Translations under genes and position numbers: made by a program | Notes under the pieces: model-generated | Databases searched by the model: none | The model's input: only the letters and a program-made list of their open reading frames with translations | Told to the model about the DNA's origin: nothing | Shown: piece after piece, positions 47,060-56,417 of the stretch | Layout of the letters: each line of letters starts with the position of its first letter | Position numbering within the stretch: the stretch's first letter is position 1 | Source of the DNA: Rhodobacteraceae bacterium UBA6796 | GTDB taxonomy: Bacteria > Pseudomonadota > Alphaproteobacteria > Rhodobacterales > Rhodobacteraceae | Reading direction: 5' to 3' | Assembly (NCBI GenBank): GCA_002452815.1 | Contig: DKFM01000020.1 | Coordinates: forward strand, 124,001-188,000 | DNA length: 64,000 bases

Positions 47060-48304
47060 TCAGGCCTCGGACAACGGCAAGGTGATGCGGAAGGTGGTGC
47101 CCACGCCGCTTTCGGTCGTGAAACTGATCGTGCCGCCAAGCTTGGCCACAAGGGTTTTCACGATGCTCAGGCCAAGGCCTGACCCGCTCACCTGAGAACG
47201 GTTGGGTTCTGACGATTTCGCGAACCGTTCGAACAGCTTGTCGCGCAGAGCTTCGGGAATACCCGGGCCATAATCGCGCACATAGATCGCGGCCTCGGCC
47301 CCTTCGCGGCGCGCCCAAAGCTCGACCGTGCCGCCGCGCTCGGTGACCTTTGCCGCATTCGACAGCAGGTTCGACAGCACTTGCGACACACGTCGCGGGT
47401 CGGTCATCGTGAACAGGTCGGGCTCGGTGCCCGCATCCGCGAAACTGACGGCCAGATGTGCGCCATAGCCGCTGTGCGCCTCCAGCGTCGACTGCACCAA
47501 CGCGCTCAGATTCAGGTGTTCGGGGGTGATCTCGAACCCGGCCTGATTGATCTCTTCCATTTCCAGGATGTCCCGGATCAAACCCAGCATCCGTTCGCTG
47601 TTCGCGGTTGCAATCGTCACCAGAGAGCTGGCCTGATCCGACAGGGCGCCCGTCGCCCCGCCTTTCAGCAGTTCCAGCGCGCCCTTGATGCTGGTGAGCG
47701 GCGTGCGCAGCTCGTGCGTGATTACCGACAGCAGCTCCTTGCGCGCGCGCTCGCCATCCGTCTGCTGCGAGATATCGCGCACGATCAGCAGCACGCGCTG
47801 CTTCCCGTCAGGGGACGCGATCGCATAGCATTGCGCATTGCAGGTCTTGCCGCTGGCATCCGAATGCAGAGTGAAAGACGCCTTGCCCTCGGCCAGAACG
47901 GTGTCCAGCAGCACATCGACCATACATTTTTCGGGGTTGTAGCTGGTGTCCATCAGCGTCTTGTGCCCGACCGCAGCCCGCGACCAGCCATGCATGCGCA
48001 ACGCGTATTCATTCATGTAGCACTGCTTGCCGGTATCGGCCTCGATCATGAAAACCACATCGGAAATCTGGTCGAAAACGGCGGTCACGATCTGACTGCG
48101 GGCGTCATGGCCCGTCATGCTTCCGGCCGACAGAACCGGAGGCACGCCAATCGGGCCTATCATATCCGCCGGAAACACCCGCGTATCCGAGGTTTGGCAC
48201 GAGCGCACATAGGCCCGGTGTTTCACCCCATAGAACGACGCCATTGCGATGACAGATCCGCTCCCAAAAGCCAAACCGAGTGTCAGAAACGATAACGGAT
48301 CCAT
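47060..48304 (-). CDS. PAS-domain sensor histidine kinase
   Basis: 414 aa from ATG 48304, which has a GAGGT ribosome site upstream; ATGs at 48349 and 48385 are possible. One N-terminal transmembrane helix is followed by a PAS domain (DQISDVVFMIEADTG...GKTCNAQCYAIASPDGK). The HisKA box is LLSVITHELRTPLTSIKG and the HATPase domain has NLLSNAAK, DYGPGIP and GSGLGLSIV. There is no attached receiver. Three Cys in the PAS region could be redox-relevant, but this is a guess. Its upstream region has TTAACCAT (48409-48416, minus). Likely input to the nearby receivers. Confidence 0.9.
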   Translation of the reverse strand: MDPLSFLTLGLAFGSGSVIAMASFYGVKHRAYVRSCQTSDTRVFPADMIGPIGVPPVLSAGSMTGHDARSQIVTAVFDQISDVVFMIEADTGKQCYMNEYALRMHGWSRAAVGHKTLMDTSYNPEKCMVDVLLDTVLAEGKASFTLHSDASGKTCNAQCYAIASPDGKQRVLLIVRDISQQTDGERARKELLSVITHELRTPLTSIKGALELLKGGATGALSDQASSLVTIATANSERMLGLIRDILEMEEINQAGFEITPEHLNLSALVQSTLEAHSGYGAHLAVSFADAGTEPDLFTMTDPRRVSQVLSNLLSNAAKVTERGGTVELWARREGAEAAIYVRDYGPGIPEALRDKLFERFAKSSEPNRSQVSGSGLGLSIVKTLVAKLGGTISFTTESGVGTTFRITLPLSEA

Positions 48305-48408
48305 CGCGATCAAGACCTCACCAACAAAAAGCATCAGCCAGAATCGCATCCCGGAACCTGTTGTCCGGCGCGGTCTTGGCATCATACCGTTACTTCATAT
48401 TGCATTGT

Positions 48409-48416
48409 ATGGTTAA
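48409..48416 (-). promoter_or_regulatory. CtrA-like half-site upstream of the PAS kinase
   Basis: TTAACCAT on the minus strand is the CtrA half-site consensus. It is 105 bases before the preferred start and 24 before the longest possible one. The second half-site is absent, so it is only a hint. Confidence 0.3.
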
Positions 48417-48458
48417 AAATTCGTTCCGGAATAAGGTCAAACTTGGCCAAAAATATGA

Positions 48459-48484
48459 AAAAGGCCCGGGGTTGCCCCGGGCCT
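48459..48484 (-). terminator. Terminator of the CHASE/PAS kinase gene
   Basis: Perfect 9-bp GC stem GGCCCGGGG/CCCCGGGCC with a 3-base loop (48464-48484), followed on the minus strand by TTTTTCATATTTTT. It begins 33 bases after the kinase stop. A textbook intrinsic terminator. Confidence 0.92.
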
Positions 48485-48516
48485 CTGTCTTTACGTCCAC
48501 TTTGCAGGCAGCGCGC

Positions 48517-51396
48517 TCATGCGTCTGGCGCCACGGGCAGTGCGAAAGTCAGCGTGGCCCCCTCGCCCAGCGTGCTTTCCGCCTTGATCCAACCGTTCTG
48601 CAGCCGCACCAGATCCTTGCAGATCGCCAGCCCCAGACCGACGCCCGGGTTTTTGCGCGTGGTCCCGGTGCCCGTCTCGGCCTGCGCGAAACGATCGAAG
48701 ATGATCGGCAATCTGTCGGGCGCGATGCCCGATCCGGTATCCTGAACGCGAAACACCACCAGATCGCCCTGGCGTTCGTTTTCAATCGTGATGCTGCCCT
48801 GATCGGTGAATTTGACCGCGTTGCCCAGAAGATTGGTCAGGATTTGCCGGAACCTGATTTCATCGGCCAGCACCGGCAGGTCGCTCACATTCATCCGCAG
48901 TTCCAGCGCCTTCTCGGCGGCAAGCGCCTGCATCTGCTCGACCACCGAGGTGACGACGCGTTGGCTGTCGACACGGGTCAGGTCGAGTCGCATCGTATTG
49001 GCCTCGATCCGCGCCAGATCGAGCATGTCGTCGATCAGCGACTGCAACTGAACCCCGGCACTGCGAATCCGGTTCGCAAAGCCGGTGATGTCGGCCAGGA
49101 AAGCCTCGAAACACCGGGTGATTTCGGCGGTTTCCCCGGCGACCAGCGCCTGACGCAGCGCCGCGTAGGAGGGCAACTTCACGGCATTGGCGACAAAGCT
49201 GTTGAACCCAAGGACCGACGTCAGCGGCGTGCGCAACTCGTGGCTGATGACGTTCAGGAACTGGGTCTTGGCCTCGTCGGCCTGTTCGGCCTCGCGCAGG
49301 GCCGCGTAGAACAGTGTGACATCCTCGGCCGTGCCGATATAGCCGCGGAAGGTGCCGTCCTTGTCGAAGACCGGCTTGCCGTTGGTGCGGATCCAGCTCT
49401 CCTTGTCGTCGTGGAACTTGTAGTTGTAGATGACATTCGAGAACGGCTCGTGGGCCTGCATCTTCGCATGCAGGCTGGTTCCTTTTCTGGAATGCGGATC
49501 GGAACTGTCGGGGAGCATCAGATCGGGGGACAGCCGCCCGATGAAATCGGCAGGATCGCGCCCCATGATGCGCGCGAACCCTTCGGAAAAATAGGTCAGG
49601 TGCATGTTTTCGTCCTGCTCCCAGAACCATTCCGAACTGATATCGGCGACATTGCGGAACCGGCTTTCGGCTGCATCACGCTCGGTCAGGGCCGCGCGCA
49701 GTTCCGCGTTCGAGGCTTCCAGCCGCTGCTGATGTTGGCGCAGATCGGTGATTTCCACGCGGAACATCACAAGCCCGCCTTCGGACGTTCGGCGGGTGTA
49801 ATACTTGAACCACAGATTGCCCTCATAGCGGACTTCCAGATCCGAGGTTTCATTGCGCAGGGCTTCGACGGCCTGTGCACTGTCGGTAATCTGCACACCA
49901 TCGAGGCGGAGCTCGTCGGAAATTTCCATCCGGCGTTTTGTCAGTTCGCTCAGCTCGCGCCCCAAGGTGAGTTCGCGCAGCTGCTTGGGCAGTTTCACGC
50001 CCGCCACCGTGTTGAACATGACCAGCCGGTCATCCTTGTCGAACAGCCAGAATCCGACCGGCAGCGCGTCGATTGCGTCGCGCAGCAACTGTTCGGCGAT
50101 CTTGGCGCGTTTGCGGCTCATCAACGGCTCTGTGATATCGTTGAGCACCGCGACGCGGCCGCCATCGGGCGTTTCACGCTCCACGATCTGCAACCAGCGC
50201 CCGTTTTCCAACTCTATGGTGAACTGCCCGCCCTTCGCCTCGCCGCGCGACAGATGCAGTTGCATCCACTCTTCTTCCCGGCCAATCGAATCCGGGAAAT
50301 ATCCGTGTTTCAGGGTCGCACGCAGGATGGTTTCCAGCGTGGCCCCCTTGACGATTGCATCCGCAGCGCGGGCATAGATCTTCTTGTAGCTTTCATTGCA
50401 CAGGGCCAGCCGGTCGTTCCGGTCGAACAGCACGAAACCCGCGGGCAGCGCACTGATCGCAGCGCTCAGCCGGGCAATGTTATAAGAATTCTCACGGCGC
50501 AGCCGGTGCAGATACGAGGCCACCGTCAGCGCCGAGAGCATCGCCACCGCAATCCAGCCCCAGATCGCGCCAAACATCTCCAAAGGCTTGATCGGCGCAG
50601 CCAGTGGCACGACGGCAAGCGTCCAGGTCGCCGAGGGGAAGGCCAGCTCTTGCGTTTCCGACGCCAGATCGAACACCTGCTTATCACCGTAGACCATGGC
50701 GACATCGCCCAGGACGCTGCGGGCCTGCAAGGCAACGGCGTAACGCCCTGCGAAATCGCTCAGCCGGATTTCGTCGATGAACCGATCGGCCAGGAAAACC
50801 ACCGAGGCCACGCCATGATATTTGCTGCCCTGACCGTCATCGGAGCTCAGGAAAACCGGTTCGCGAAGGATATAGCCTTGCTGACCCTGCAACAGCGGCA
50901 CCGGCCCCTCGAGCGCGGCTTTGCCGGTGCGCTCGATCTCGGCCAGCGTGGCTGCCTGCTGCGGCATGCCTTTCAGGCTGCGCCCCAGAAGCTTGGCATT
51001 ATCTTCTTCCGGGTAGACGCGCGTGACGGTCATATCCTGCACAAGGGCCATGTTCACGACCGAAGGGTCTTCGGTCTTGATCTTGCTACAGAATTTCGCG
51101 AAGTCCGACTCGGATATATCCGGCCGGAGCGAGATGGCCCCGGCAAGCCCGCGCGCGAACAACTGCTTGCTGTTGATCGCCTCTTGCACACGTTCGGCGA
51201 TTTCGGCCTTGGCCCGTATCAGATCGGTCGTCTGATCTTCCTGATGCTCCAGAAGCACGACACGCTGCAACGTCAGGCCAAGCAGCACAAAGACCATAAC
51301 GATGGCTGCATAAGCCAAAGCTTCGAGTACGAAAAAATTCTTGCGCCGCAGCTTTTCCAGTTCGGGCATCGTGCGTTTCTTTTTATCGTCTTGCAT
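48517..51396 (-). CDS. CHASE/PAS sensor histidine kinase
   Basis: 959 aa. A transmembrane helix (about 23-45) is followed by a periplasmic CHASE-like sensor (to about residue 265; FARGLAGAISLRPDISESDFAKF, VTRVYPEEDNAKLLGRSL) and a second helix (about 273-292). Three cytoplasmic PAS units follow: SAAISALPAGFVLFDRNDR, DAIDALPVGFWLFDKDDR, and FRNVADISSEWFWEQDEN. A coiled-coil stretch (RLEASNAELRAALTERDAAESRF) precedes the last. HisKA FLNVISHELRTPLTS and HATPase NLLGNAVKF, DTGSGIAP, GVGLGLAIC close the protein. No receiver is fused. It senses an unknown periplasmic ligand and probably feeds the neighbouring receivers. It is read toward the PAS kinase gene but has its own terminator. Confidence 0.92.
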   Translation of the reverse strand: MQDDKKKRTMPELEKLRRKNFFVLEALAYAAIVMVFVLLGLTLQRVVLLEHQEDQTTDLIRAKAEIAERVQEAINSKQLFARGLAGAISLRPDISESDFAKFCSKIKTEDPSVVNMALVQDMTVTRVYPEEDNAKLLGRSLKGMPQQAATLAEIERTGKAALEGPVPLLQGQQGYILREPVFLSSDDGQGSKYHGVASVVFLADRFIDEIRLSDFAGRYAVALQARSVLGDVAMVYGDKQVFDLASETQELAFPSATWTLAVVPLAAPIKPLEMFGAIWGWIAVAMLSALTVASYLHRLRRENSYNIARLSAAISALPAGFVLFDRNDRLALCNESYKKIYARAADAIVKGATLETILRATLKHGYFPDSIGREEEWMQLHLSRGEAKGGQFTIELENGRWLQIVERETPDGGRVAVLNDITEPLMSRKRAKIAEQLLRDAIDALPVGFWLFDKDDRLVMFNTVAGVKLPKQLRELTLGRELSELTKRRMEISDELRLDGVQITDSAQAVEALRNETSDLEVRYEGNLWFKYYTRRTSEGGLVMFRVEITDLRQHQQRLEASNAELRAALTERDAAESRFRNVADISSEWFWEQDENMHLTYFSEGFARIMGRDPADFIGRLSPDLMLPDSSDPHSRKGTSLHAKMQAHEPFSNVIYNYKFHDDKESWIRTNGKPVFDKDGTFRGYIGTAEDVTLFYAALREAEQADEAKTQFLNVISHELRTPLTSVLGFNSFVANAVKLPSYAALRQALVAGETAEITRCFEAFLADITGFANRIRSAGVQLQSLIDDMLDLARIEANTMRLDLTRVDSQRVVTSVVEQMQALAAEKALELRMNVSDLPVLADEIRFRQILTNLLGNAVKFTDQGSITIENERQGDLVVFRVQDTGSGIAPDRLPIIFDRFAQAETGTGTTRKNPGVGLGLAICKDLVRLQNGWIKAESTLGEGATLTFALPVAPDA

Positions 51397-51632
51397 CGCG
51401 TTTTGGCTCTACGGTTCGCAGATTTTTCATATACCCAGCTCACCACAACCTTCACGCGATCTTATAAGCTTTCCCGTGCTTAAGCGGCAGAGCCGTCATC
51501 AAAAAATCGCATTTCTGGCAAATACGACACATTCGCGGCGCAGATCGCCAGCCCTCATTCCCTTTGGATGGAATTTGTGCCTCATCCGACACGAAGCTGT
51601 GCCGCTCCGCGCCCCGGGGGCCCGCGCGGGCG

Positions 51633-52445
51633 TCAGCCCGCCACCAGCCGTAACGCGCGCGCCCGGGCCGGGGGAATCGCCCTGATTTCAAGGCCGGTAA
51701 AGACATGCAGCGTGTTCAGCTCGCGGTCGATCACCGCGTGGTCGCTGACCCAGCCCCCCATCAGCAGATAAGTCCGCAGAAGCGGCGGCATATGCAGCAT
51801 GGCACGCTTCGGGTCACCCTTGCGCCCGATCAGCGCGCGGGCATAGCGCACCACCTGCGGCGCCTTGACCCGCGGCAGCCACCGCTTGGGCGCCAGATGA
51901 CGTTCGGCCAGAACCGCGAAGGCATCGGCATAGCCTTCCCAGTCGGTGCCCATGAAGGAGGAACAGCCAAACAGCATCTCGACCCCCTCGTCATCGACGA
52001 AACGGGTCATCGCGGCCCAGGCCACGCGCAGGATATCGGGGTCGCGGCAGTCCGGGTCGATGCAGAAGCGCCCCATCTCGACCATCCGCCCCTGAAATGC
52101 CCGCAAGGCCGAGAGTTCGTAATATTGCGCCGCATAGCTGCGCCCGATTTCCGACCCGTCCTTCAGCGGCAGCATCCGAAAGCAGCACACCAGCCGCCCG
52201 GTCGCCAGCTCTTCCACCAGAATGTGACGGCAGATCGCGTCGAAATCATCGGCATCCAGCGCGGCATCGGATGCAGACGCCGGGTCGGCAGGCCCCGTGG
52301 CCGTCGCCCCCTGCCGCTGGCCGATGAAACTGCGCCAGCGCAACGCCTGCGCGGCGTGCAAATCCTGCGGCGTCGCGGCCAGCCGCGCGCCATAGCGGCC
52401 TTTGCTGAGCGAGAGCATTGCGGTGACCCCGTTGGGCTGATCCAT
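51633..52445 (-). CDS. olsB: OlsB-type N-acyltransferase (ornithine lipid synthesis)
   Basis: 270 aa, GNAT-like Acetyltransf_5 fold. Signature blocks: ALRWRSFI near the N-terminus, MVEMGRFCIDPDCRDPDILRVAWAA in the centre, and MLFGCSSFMGTDWEG, which is typical of OlsB and related acyl-ACP N-acyltransferases. OlsB acylates L-ornithine with a 3-hydroxy fatty acyl-ACP to make lyso-ornithine lipid, a phosphorus-free membrane lipid. The second enzyme (OlsA) is not adjacent. The alternative is another acyl-homoserine-lactone-like or hemolysin-type N-acyltransferase. It is downstream of bamE on the same strand. Confidence 0.82.
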   Translation of the reverse strand: MDQPNGVTAMLSLSKGRYGARLAATPQDLHAAQALRWRSFIGQRQGATATGPADPASASDAALDADDFDAICRHILVEELATGRLVCCFRMLPLKDGSEIGRSYAAQYYELSALRAFQGRMVEMGRFCIDPDCRDPDILRVAWAAMTRFVDDEGVEMLFGCSSFMGTDWEGYADAFAVLAERHLAPKRWLPRVKAPQVVRYARALIGRKGDPKRAMLHMPPLLRTYLLMGGWVSDHAVIDRELNTLHVFTGLEIRAIPPARARALRLVAG

Positions 52446-52561
52446 CGAATCCTACCCCAAAGCCCTAAACCGCGAAAGCGAAACAAACGCGACAACCACG
52501 CTGCGCACAGGAACACGCCCCGGGTGCGCCCCGGGTGCGCGGCGGGCCGGGGCTGTGCCCG

Positions 52562-53023
52562 TCAGCGATCGAGAACCTGCCCGGCGGACACCCGGCCCAG
52601 CGACCCCAGCAGCTGGCCGACCACGCTCACACCGCGGATACTGGTGCTGGTGATCCGCCGCGACAGCGCCACGACCTGCCCGTTCTCCAGCCCGAAGCGC
52701 TCGACATTCTCGACCACACCCTTGTCGGTGAAGGTGATCGCCACGACCTGACGGTCGATTTCTTGCGGCGGCAGCGCACCGTAGTATTTCCAGCTGGAGC
52801 CGACGTAATACCATCCCGCGCCTTCCAGCAGGCCCGAGGACGACGGCCGCCCAACGGCCGCGGCCACGTCTTCGCGGGTGCTCTTGCCGACTTCGATCAG
52901 CGCCAGGTCTTCGTCAACGGGAACATAGCCGTGATTGCGATAGACCGCCGAACAGCCGGCCGCCAGCAGCGCCGCGCCAAGTGCCATCGCCAGCGCCACG
53001 CGCTTTACCGATCCGCTTGCCAC
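52562..53023 (-). CDS. bamE: Outer-membrane assembly lipoprotein BamE
   Basis: 153 aa from GTG 53023, chosen because AAGAGGGGG lies 7 bases upstream; an ATG seven codons further upstream has its ribosome site too close. The signal peptide ends in the lipobox LLAAGC with the lipidated Cys at 24. The mature part has the SmpA/OmlA fold: a Y-x-H/VGYVPVD start, LIEVGKSTREDVAAAVGRPSSS, then WYYVGSSW and VAITFTDKGVVENV. BamE is the small subunit of the BAM complex. Divergent from yceD; olsB is downstream. Confidence 0.88.
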   Translation of the reverse strand: MASGSVKRVALAMALGAALLAAGCSAVYRNHGYVPVDEDLALIEVGKSTREDVAAAVGRPSSSGLLEGAGWYYVGSSWKYYGALPPQEIDRQVVAITFTDKGVVENVERFGLENGQVVALSRRITSTSIRGVSVVGQLLGSLGRVSAGQVLDR

Positions 53024-53183
53024 CTGATACCCCCTCTTGACCATCTCCTGGCCTCGTCGATCGCCCAAGCACTTGCTTCGCAGGCTCCGGCCTTTTATCC
53101 CGCTTACAACAACCCGGCCCGGCCCTCAAGCGCGTTGCCGCGCCCGCCGGGCTTCCGGGACCCTCTGCCGCGAAAGGACCGCC

Positions 53184-53780
53184 ATGAGCGAACACGCCTT
53201 CGACCCGACCGCCCCCCTGCCCTGGAGCCAGCCGCTGCGCGTGGCCGAACTGGCCAGCCGCAAGCCGAACCGCTTCGACATCACCCCCGACACCGCCATT
53301 TGCGCGGCGATTGCCGAATGGGCCGGGATTTCGGCACTGCGCCGGCTGCGGCTGAAGGGCACCCTGACGCCGCAAGGCCGCAGCGACTGGCTGCTGGAGG
53401 CCGATTTCACCGCCCGCGTGGTGCAGCCCTGCGCCATCACGCTGGAGCCGGTGACCACCGATCTGCGCGAACCCGTGCTGCGGCGCTATCTGGCGGACAT
53501 GCCCGAACCGAGCGGCGAAGAGGCCGAAATGCCCGAGGATGACAGCGCCGAGGCCCTGGGTTCGGTGATCGACCTGGCGGCGGTGGCGCTGGAGGCGCTG
53601 GAACTGGCACTGCCGATGTTTCCGCGTGCAGCGGGTGCCGTGCTTGACGAGACACTGGCAGCCGAAGCCGGGGTCACGCCGCTGCGCGACGAAGATACCC
53701 GCCCCTTTGCCGGACTAAAGGCGTTGCTTGGCGGGGCACAAGCGGATAAGGACGGGGCCGAGGATACGGACAAGGACTGA
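53184..53780 (+). CDS. YceD/DUF177 family protein
   Basis: 198 aa from ATG 53184 (Shine-Dalgarno gaaagga). YceD-type: conserved VVQPCAITLEPV with one Cys in the middle and an acidic segment (EEAEMPEDDSAE) after it. DUF177 proteins are encoded just upstream of rpmF in many bacteria, as here, and affect 23S rRNA processing in plants and bacteria; their exact role is unclear. The 196-base gap to rpmF contains a small hairpin CTTGCG-CCG-CGCAAG (53839-53853) and a possible promoter TTGCGC..TATGTT (53840-53867), so rpmF may also be transcribed separately. Confidence 0.85.
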   Translation: MSEHAFDPTAPLPWSQPLRVAELASRKPNRFDITPDTAICAAIAEWAGISALRRLRLKGTLTPQGRSDWLLEADFTARVVQPCAITLEPVTTDLREPVLRRYLADMPEPSGEEAEMPEDDSAEALGSVIDLAAVALEALELALPMFPRAAGAVLDETLAAEAGVTPLRDEDTRPFAGLKALLGGAQADKDGAEDTDKD

Positions 53781-53976
53781 CCTGCCCCGCCCCTGCGCGC
53801 GCCCCATAAGACGGGTCGCAAAAAAGCGCAGAATAGGGCTTGCGCCGCGCAAGAATCGCAGTATGTTCCCGGCCTCATTCAAAGTTTGGGTTCGCACCCG
53901 GTCAGCCCTTTGGCGCCAGTGACGAAACTCCAGGAAAATCAGGGCTGTAACGCCCCCGAACACCCGAGGTCGAGAC

Positions 53977-54183
53977 ATGGCTGTCCCGCAGAACCGAGTC
54001 ACGCGTTCCCGTCGCAACATGCGCCGTGCGCATGACGCCCTTGTTGCCGCGAACCCGGCAGAATGCCCGAACTGTGGCGAGCTGAAGCGCCCGCACCACG
54101 TTTGCGGCGCTTGCGGTCACTACGATGACCGCGAAGTGGTGGCCCAAGCCACCGAGGCCGACCTGGACGACGACGCGGCGTAA
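53977..54183 (+). CDS. rpmF: 50S ribosomal protein L32
   Basis: 68 aa. Begins [20 protein letters not shown], then the four-Cys zinc ribbon [18 protein letters not shown]. The tail is acidic. This is a Zn-containing (C+) bL32. It is followed by plsX, as in most proteobacteria. Confidence 0.98.
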   Translation: MAVPQNRVTRSRRNMRRAHDALVAANPAECPNCGELKRPHHVCGACGHYDDREVVAQATEADLDDDAA

Positions 54184-54265
54184 GCCCGTCGCCCCGATGC
54201 CCGCAGTCATGCCCAATTCGCAGGACAACCCGACGCTCTCGGGGCAGGCTCAGGACCAGATCGAC

Positions 54266-55384
54266 ATGACTGCGCGCACGCAGGGCCAAGATATGGCTAC
54301 GGCGCCGGACGCTTCCGGCGCCATTGTCATATCCATCGACGCGATGGGCGGAGATCGCGGGCCTGCTGCGGTACTGGATGGAATCGCACTGGCCGCCCGC
54401 AAGGCACCGCAGGTGCGGTTTGTCGTGCACGGCCCCGAATCTGAACTCGCCCCCCTGATCGCCGCGCGCAAGCTTGGCGGCTGCTGCACCCTGCGCCACG
54501 CCACCGATGTCGTGACGATGCAGGACAAGCCCGCGCAGGTGATGCGCAACGGCAAGAACACCTCGATGTGGTCGGCCATTGATTCCGTGCGCGCGCATGA
54601 GGCCGAGGTCGCCGTATCCTGCGGCAATACCGGCGCGCTGATGGCGGTGTCGATGCTGCGCCTGCGCAAGATGCCCGGGGTGAACCGCCCCGCGATCGCC
54701 TCGTTCTGGCCCTCGCGCAACCCCGTCGGCGTCAATGTGATGCTCGACATGGGGGCCGATGTGAAGGCCGACGCGCCCGATCTGCTGACCTATGCGCTGA
54801 TGGGCACCTCTTACGCGCGCAACGCTCTGGGAATCGTGCGGCCGCGCGTTGGCCTGCTGAATGTCGGCACCGAAGAACACAAGGGCACCCCCGAGCTGAA
54901 AGCCGCCTACGAAATGATGGGCCGCGCGCAAGGCGCCGGGCAATTCGAATTCATCGGCTTCGTCGAAGGTAACGATCTGCCCTCGGACCGGGTCGACGTG
55001 ATCGTGACCGACGGGTTCACCGGCAATATCGCGCTGAAAACCGGCGAGGGCACCGCGAAATTCGCGGGCGCCCTGATGCGCGAGGCCTTCACCGCCACCC
55101 TGCTGGCGCGCCTTGGCGCCCTGCTGGCGATGGGGCCGCTCAACCGCCTGAAAGCCAAGATCGACCCGCGCCGCGCCAACGGCGGGGTGTTCCTGGGCCT
55201 CAACGGCACCGTGGTCAAATCGCACGGCGGCGCCGACGGCACCGGCGTGGCCGCCGCGATCGACCTGGCAGTGCGCCTGGCACAATCGGGATTCGCGGCA
55301 AAACTCGCCGCACGGGTTGCCTCTGCGTCAGTCTCGGGGCAGGATGCGCCGCAAGCCGTTGAAACCAGCGAGACCCTAAAATGA
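54266..55384 (+). CDS. plsX: Phosphate acyltransferase PlsX
   Basis: 372 aa from ATG 54266 (aggac upstream); ATG 54293 is the alternative and gives 363 aa. It has the PlsX motifs ISIDAMGGDRGP near the N-terminus, CGNTGALMAVSM, EEHKGTPELK and TDGFTGNIALKTGEG. It makes acyl-phosphate from acyl-ACP for phosphatidic acid synthesis, together with PlsY. It overlaps fabH by four bases (ATGA). Confidence 0.97.
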   Translation: MTARTQGQDMATAPDASGAIVISIDAMGGDRGPAAVLDGIALAARKAPQVRFVVHGPESELAPLIAARKLGGCCTLRHATDVVTMQDKPAQVMRNGKNTSMWSAIDSVRAHEAEVAVSCGNTGALMAVSMLRLRKMPGVNRPAIASFWPSRNPVGVNVMLDMGADVKADAPDLLTYALMGTSYARNALGIVRPRVGLLNVGTEEHKGTPELKAAYEMMGRAQGAGQFEFIGFVEGNDLPSDRVDVIVTDGFTGNIALKTGEGTAKFAGALMREAFTATLLARLGALLAMGPLNRLKAKIDPRRANGGVFLGLNGTVVKSHGGADGTGVAAAIDLAVRLAQSGFAAKLAARVASASVSGQDAPQAVETSETLK

Positions 55385-56355
55385 AAATCAGAGCCGTGGT
55401 TCGCGGTGTGGGGCATTACCTGCCTGAACGCATTGTCGAAAACGCCGAATTCGAATCGCGGCTGGAGACGAGCGACGAATGGATCCGGGCCCGCACCGGG
55501 ATCGAACGGCGCCATTTCGCGGCCGAGGGGGAAACCACCTCGCAGCTGGCGATCAAGGCCGCGCAGGCCGCGCTGCTGGACGCCGAACTGACCGCCAATG
55601 ACATCGACGCGATCGTCGTGGCCACCTCGACCCCGGATTTCACCTTCCCCTCCGTCGCGACGATGGTGCAGGCGGGAATCGGCTCGACCCGCGGCTATGC
55701 CTATGACGTGCAGGCGGTCTGCGCGGGCTTCATCTTCGCGCTGACCAATGCCAACGGCCTGATCATTTCCGGCCAGGCCGAACGCGTGCTGGTCATCGGC
55801 GCCGAAACCTTCAGCCGGATCATGGACTGGGACGACCGCGGCACCTGTGTGCTGTTCGGCGATGGCGCGGGCGCCCTGGTGCTCGAGGCCGCAACCGGCC
55901 CGGGCCATACCGCCGATCGTGGCATCCTGGCGACCGACCTGCATTCCGATGGCCGTTATCGCGACCTTCTGTATGTGGATGGCGGCGTTTCCAGCACCGG
56001 CACTGCGGGCCATCTGCGGATGCAGGGCAATGCGGTGTTCAAACATGCCGTGCAAAAACTGGCCGAAACCGCACATACCGCCTTGGGCAAGATCGGCCTG
56101 TCGGGCGGGGATGTCGACTGGATCGTGCCGCATCAGGCCAACCTGCGGATCATCGCCGCCACGGCCGAGCGGATGCAGGTGCCGATGGATCGCGTGGTCG
56201 TGACCGTGCAGGACCATGGCAACACCTCGGCGGCGTCGATCCCGCTGGCCCTGTCGGTCGGGCGCGACCGCGGCCAGATCAAGACCGGCGATCTGATCGT
56301 GACCGAGGCAATCGGCGGCGGTTTGGCCTGGGGCGCGGTAGTCCTGCGCTGGTAA
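55381..56355 (+). CDS. fabH: 3-oxoacyl-ACP synthase III
   Basis: 324 aa. KASIII: it starts fatty-acid synthesis by condensing acetyl-CoA with malonyl-ACP. The catalytic triad is present: Cys in DVQAVCAGFIFAL (about 115), His in IVPHQANLRI and Asn in GNTSAASIPLAL. Translationally coupled to plsX, as in many proteobacteria. After the stop, 56397-56417 carries a fragment of the intergenic repeat family. Confidence 0.98.
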   Translation: MKIRAVVRGVGHYLPERIVENAEFESRLETSDEWIRARTGIERRHFAAEGETTSQLAIKAAQAALLDAELTANDIDAIVVATSTPDFTFPSVATMVQAGIGSTRGYAYDVQAVCAGFIFALTNANGLIISGQAERVLVIGAETFSRIMDWDDRGTCVLFGDGAGALVLEAATGPGHTADRGILATDLHSDGRYRDLLYVDGGVSSTGTAGHLRMQGNAVFKHAVQKLAETAHTALGKIGLSGGDVDWIVPHQANLRIIAATAERMQVPMDRVVVTVQDHGNTSAASIPLALSVGRDRGQIKTGDLIVTEAIGGGLAWGAVVLRW

Positions 56356-56396
56356 GCGCCCTGCGCGGGGATCTGCCGCGCAGCGGCGGGCTGCCC

Positions 56397-56417
56397 TTCT
56401 TCTTGGCAAAAATACTC
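56397..56417. repeat. Intergenic repeat copy I (fragment, after fabH)
   Basis: Twenty-one bases, from TTCTTC to AATACTC, are identical to 42840-42860 in copy G. Only the inner AT-rich block of the element is retained; the GC hairpin is missing. It lies 41 bases downstream of fabH. Confidence 0.55.

Noticed and set aside
48280..51483. Long open frame on the plus strand opposite the CHASE/PAS kinase.
   Set aside because: It mirrors the kinase and has no recognisable motif.
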